Shown in pieces: positions 11,872 to 13,379 of a stretch of 13,379 bases of DNA; positions within the stretch are counted from its first letter, which is position 1, and the number at the start of each line of letters is the position of its first letter. The stretch comes from Xenorhabdus miraniensis (GTDB lineage: Bacteria; Pseudomonadota; Gammaproteobacteria; Enterobacterales; Enterobacteriaceae), in the NCBI RefSeq assembly GCF_002632615.1, contig NZ_NITZ01000044.1:1-13379 (forward strand), in the 5' to 3' direction. The notes under the pieces are model-generated. The model ran no database searches, was not told the origin of the DNA, and saw nothing but the letters and a program-made list of their open reading frames with translations. The position numbers and the translations under genes were made by a program.

Positions 11872-13072
11872 TCAGCTTATCCCACCAGCGCTCATATGCC
11901 TCTCTCTGTTCATTCAGGTAGGTGTGCTTATCGTACACCTGCCATACTCCCGGCAGTTTATGACCTACCATAATTTCGGCTACATGAGGCGCGGTCAGTT
12001 CGGATATGCCTGTGCGCATGGTTCGGCGTAAGTCGTGGATTGACCAAGAGACGCAAGAATCAAGATAAGGAGCCATCTTTTTATTAAGTCTTGCAATTAT
12101 ATGTTTGTGTGAGCCTTGCGAGAAAGGTTCACCATTAAGCAAGGTAATCAGATAATCACTACCACGATTTAGTTTCTTTGCCTGCTCAATTAATTCCTTG
12201 GCTGCTGGGATGATTGGTCTAACAATAGTTTTTTTAGTTCTTCTTCCAGTCTTATGATTCGCTGGAGGGATTACCCAGATGTTTTTTTCATAATCAAAAT
12301 CACTAACTTTAGCCTTTAGCAACTCACCGATACGACATCCAAATAATAAGCACAATTTTACCATTAGTGCGTTCCGTGGATTATATTTAGGAGAATTAAT
12401 AATCCGAAAAAGAACTACCAGTTCCTCTTCACTTAATGTCCTTTCACCCACATCATTATCAATCTCGGTATCAGGCCCTTTCCCACCTAAATCACTTAAC
12501 CCCACATCAGATAATGGAGTAACACTAGTCAACCCTCGCCGAACAGCCCACTTATGCGCTTTCTTAGAGTACGTCAATATACGGGCACCTATTGAAGGTG
12601 ATTGTTTGGTAATATCTTCAATTAAAGAAAGCCAGACATGAAGTGTTACCTCATCATGAGGTAATTGACCAATTTTGGGGAAAACATAAATTTCGAAAGA
12701 ACGCAAAATTTCACCCGCCTTAACCCTTGATCCTTGCATTGTTGTTTTCCACCACTCACGTATAAGCCCTTCTATAGTTACTGCGTTCAATGCAGATTCT
12801 TTACGAACTCGCTTAACTATCTTTGGATTACGATGCTGTTCTAGCTCCCCGCGATAAAAAAGCACGGAATCGCGAGCGTCCTTTAAGCTGGTTGCTGGAT
12901 AGGTTCCGATGTCAATTCGATCCCCCTTGCCGTTCCAGCGGTATCTAAGCTGAAATATAATTTTCCCTTTAGGGGTAACACGAACAGACAAGCCATCCCT
13001 ATCTGATTTAGTAACCAATTTTTCTTGAGGCTTGCCATTGGTAGAGCGAAGCCATGAATCAGTAATAGCCAT
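11819..13072 (-). CDS. int: P4-type tyrosine-recombinase integrase
   Basis: 417 residues from the ATG at 13072, with GAGGA upstream; a TTG at 13093 is unlikely. Residues 1-80 are the DUF4102-type arm-binding domain (R-Y-R-W-N-G-K-G-D-R-I-D-I-G-T-Y-P at 43-59). A SAM-like core-binding domain follows (about 97-195), then the catalytic domain. Catalytic residues seen: Arg247 (G-C-R-I-G-E), probably Lys274, His346 and Arg349 (I-H-D-L-R-R), His371 (V-G-H-K-L) and Tyr380 nine residues later. All are present and the length is normal, so it should be active. It joins phage to host DNA at the attachment site. Such integrases usually target tRNA or tmRNA genes; no such gene is visible here. Confidence 0.95.
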   Translation of the reverse strand: MAITDSWLRSTNGKPQEKLVTKSDRDGLSVRVTPKGKIIFQLRYRWNGKGDRIDIGTYPATSLKDARDSVLFYRGELEQHRNPKIVKRVRKESALNAVTIEGLIREWWKTTMQGSRVKAGEILRSFEIYVFPKIGQLPHDEVTLHVWLSLIEDITKQSPSIGARILTYSKKAHKWAVRRGLTSVTPLSDVGLSDLGGKGPDTEIDNDVGERTLSEEELVVLFRIINSPKYNPRNALMVKLCLLFGCRIGELLKAKVSDFDYEKNIWVIPPANHKTGRRTKKTIVRPIIPAAKELIEQAKKLNRGSDYLITLLNGEPFSQGSHKHIIARLNKKMAPYLDSCVSWSIHDLRRTMRTGISELTAPHVAEIMVGHKLPGVWQVYDKHTYLNEQREAYERWWDKLTKIVSRLPSQECPATEN

Positions 13073-13112
13073 ATCATCTTCCTCAAAAAACAATACAGCT
13101 TTTAATGTAGTT

Positions 13113-13150
13113 TATGTACACCAAGATGTACATATTTCTTGTGACACAAG
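13113..13150. promoter_or_regulatory. Two palindromes upstream of the integrase gene
   Basis: TATGTACA and TGTACATA (8-bp arms, six-base spacer CCAAGA) lie at 13113-13134, 41 bp before the integrase ATG. CTTGTG-A-CACAAG, a perfect 13-bp palindrome, follows at 13138-13150. Both are where an integrase promoter would be, and could bind the excisionase-like protein, the integrase or another repressor. I found no convincing -35/-10 pair between them and the gene. Confidence 0.55.
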
Positions 13151-13154
13151 GTGA

Positions 13155-13322
13155 GTGATTGTGACTGTTACTGACTATTAAAAACGAAAAAATAAAAAAA
13201 TTAATTTAAAATTCATTAAATTAACTTTAAATTCGTGACTATATGTGATTGTTAATGATTAGCACTGACTAGATAAACGTATTTTTGATATGAATAGTTT
13301 TAATTTTTAAATTAACTTTAAA
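13155..13322. repeat. Imperfect direct repeat of about 90 bp, possible attachment-site arm
   Basis: Three anchors recur in the same order about 90 bp apart: GTGATTGT (13155 and 13245), ACTGACTA followed by AAACG (about 13170 and 13264), and TTAAATTAACTTTAAA (13216-13231 and 13307-13322). The whole stretch 13094-13379 is AT-rich and has no gene I can support. Repeats next to an integrase gene are often its arm-type binding sites. The attachment core itself cannot be recognised. Confidence 0.5.
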
Positions 13323-13379
13323 ATCAATAAATTAAACAAATAATATTCATTATTAATTGAAAAATGGACGCAATCATGT

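Noticed and set aside
13094..13379. tRNA or attachment core next to the integrase
   Set aside because: No cloverleaf or tRNA 3' end is visible, and the other prophage end is outside the window, so a core repeat cannot be defined.

Overview
This window is most of the early and regulatory half of a temperate, lambda-like prophage from an enterobacterium. The lambda-type gene order, a P4-type integrase, an Ogr/Delta activator, ANR/PerC-like small proteins, a CsrA relative and moderate-to-low GC together suggest Morganellaceae such as Xenorhabdus or Photorhabdus. The genus is an inference from style, not proven. No tRNA, rRNA, CRISPR array or insertion sequence was seen.

The map is lambda written backwards. 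The immunity region lies at about 5.6-6.6 kb. A Cro-like gene (minus) and a CI-like repressor gene (plus) diverge from a short AT-rich spacer with three 13-bp operator-like palindromes. The CI-like promoter sits so close to its ATG that the message should be leaderless, as for lambda cI. Beyond the repressor gene and a clear terminator, two more copies of the operator overlap a promoter. This is the OR (three sites) / OL (two sites) plan of lambda.

Leftward (minus strand, 5867 to 1): the Cro-like gene, a 27-residue hydrophobic ORF in the cII position, an O-like initiator whose linker DNA carries five evenly spaced iteron-like repeats (candidate origin), a DnaC-type helicase loader, a DnaB-type helicase, an unidentified helical protein and a Q-type antiterminator. 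After Q come an inverted-repeat-rich leader and an intrinsic terminator, then a small DUF551-like gene. Next is a free-standing gene with its own promoter and terminator, whose N-terminal domain looks like Tad2 (DUF2829, Thoeris anti-defence). The N-terminus of another gene runs off the left edge.

Rightward (plus strand, 6625 to 11871): a dense chain of small genes in the lambda PL-operon position. It contains a full-length CsrA homologue of only 59 residues, two tandem paralogous helical proteins, a coiled-coil protein, two overlapping ANR/PerC-like proteins, a Rha-family regulator, a reduced protein with sliding-clamp signatures, an Ogr/Delta zinc-finger activator, and an AlpA/excisionase-like HTH protein. 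The last gene overlaps tail to tail with a P4-type tyrosine integrase on the minus strand. The 300 bp upstream of the integrase are AT-rich and hold two palindromes and a roughly 90-bp imperfect direct repeat, suggestive of an attachment-site arm.

Most interesting points: the Tad2-like moron, the phage CsrA, the small clamp-like protein, the five-site operator system, the candidate origin inside the O-like gene, and the presence of both Q-type and Ogr-type late activators in one element.
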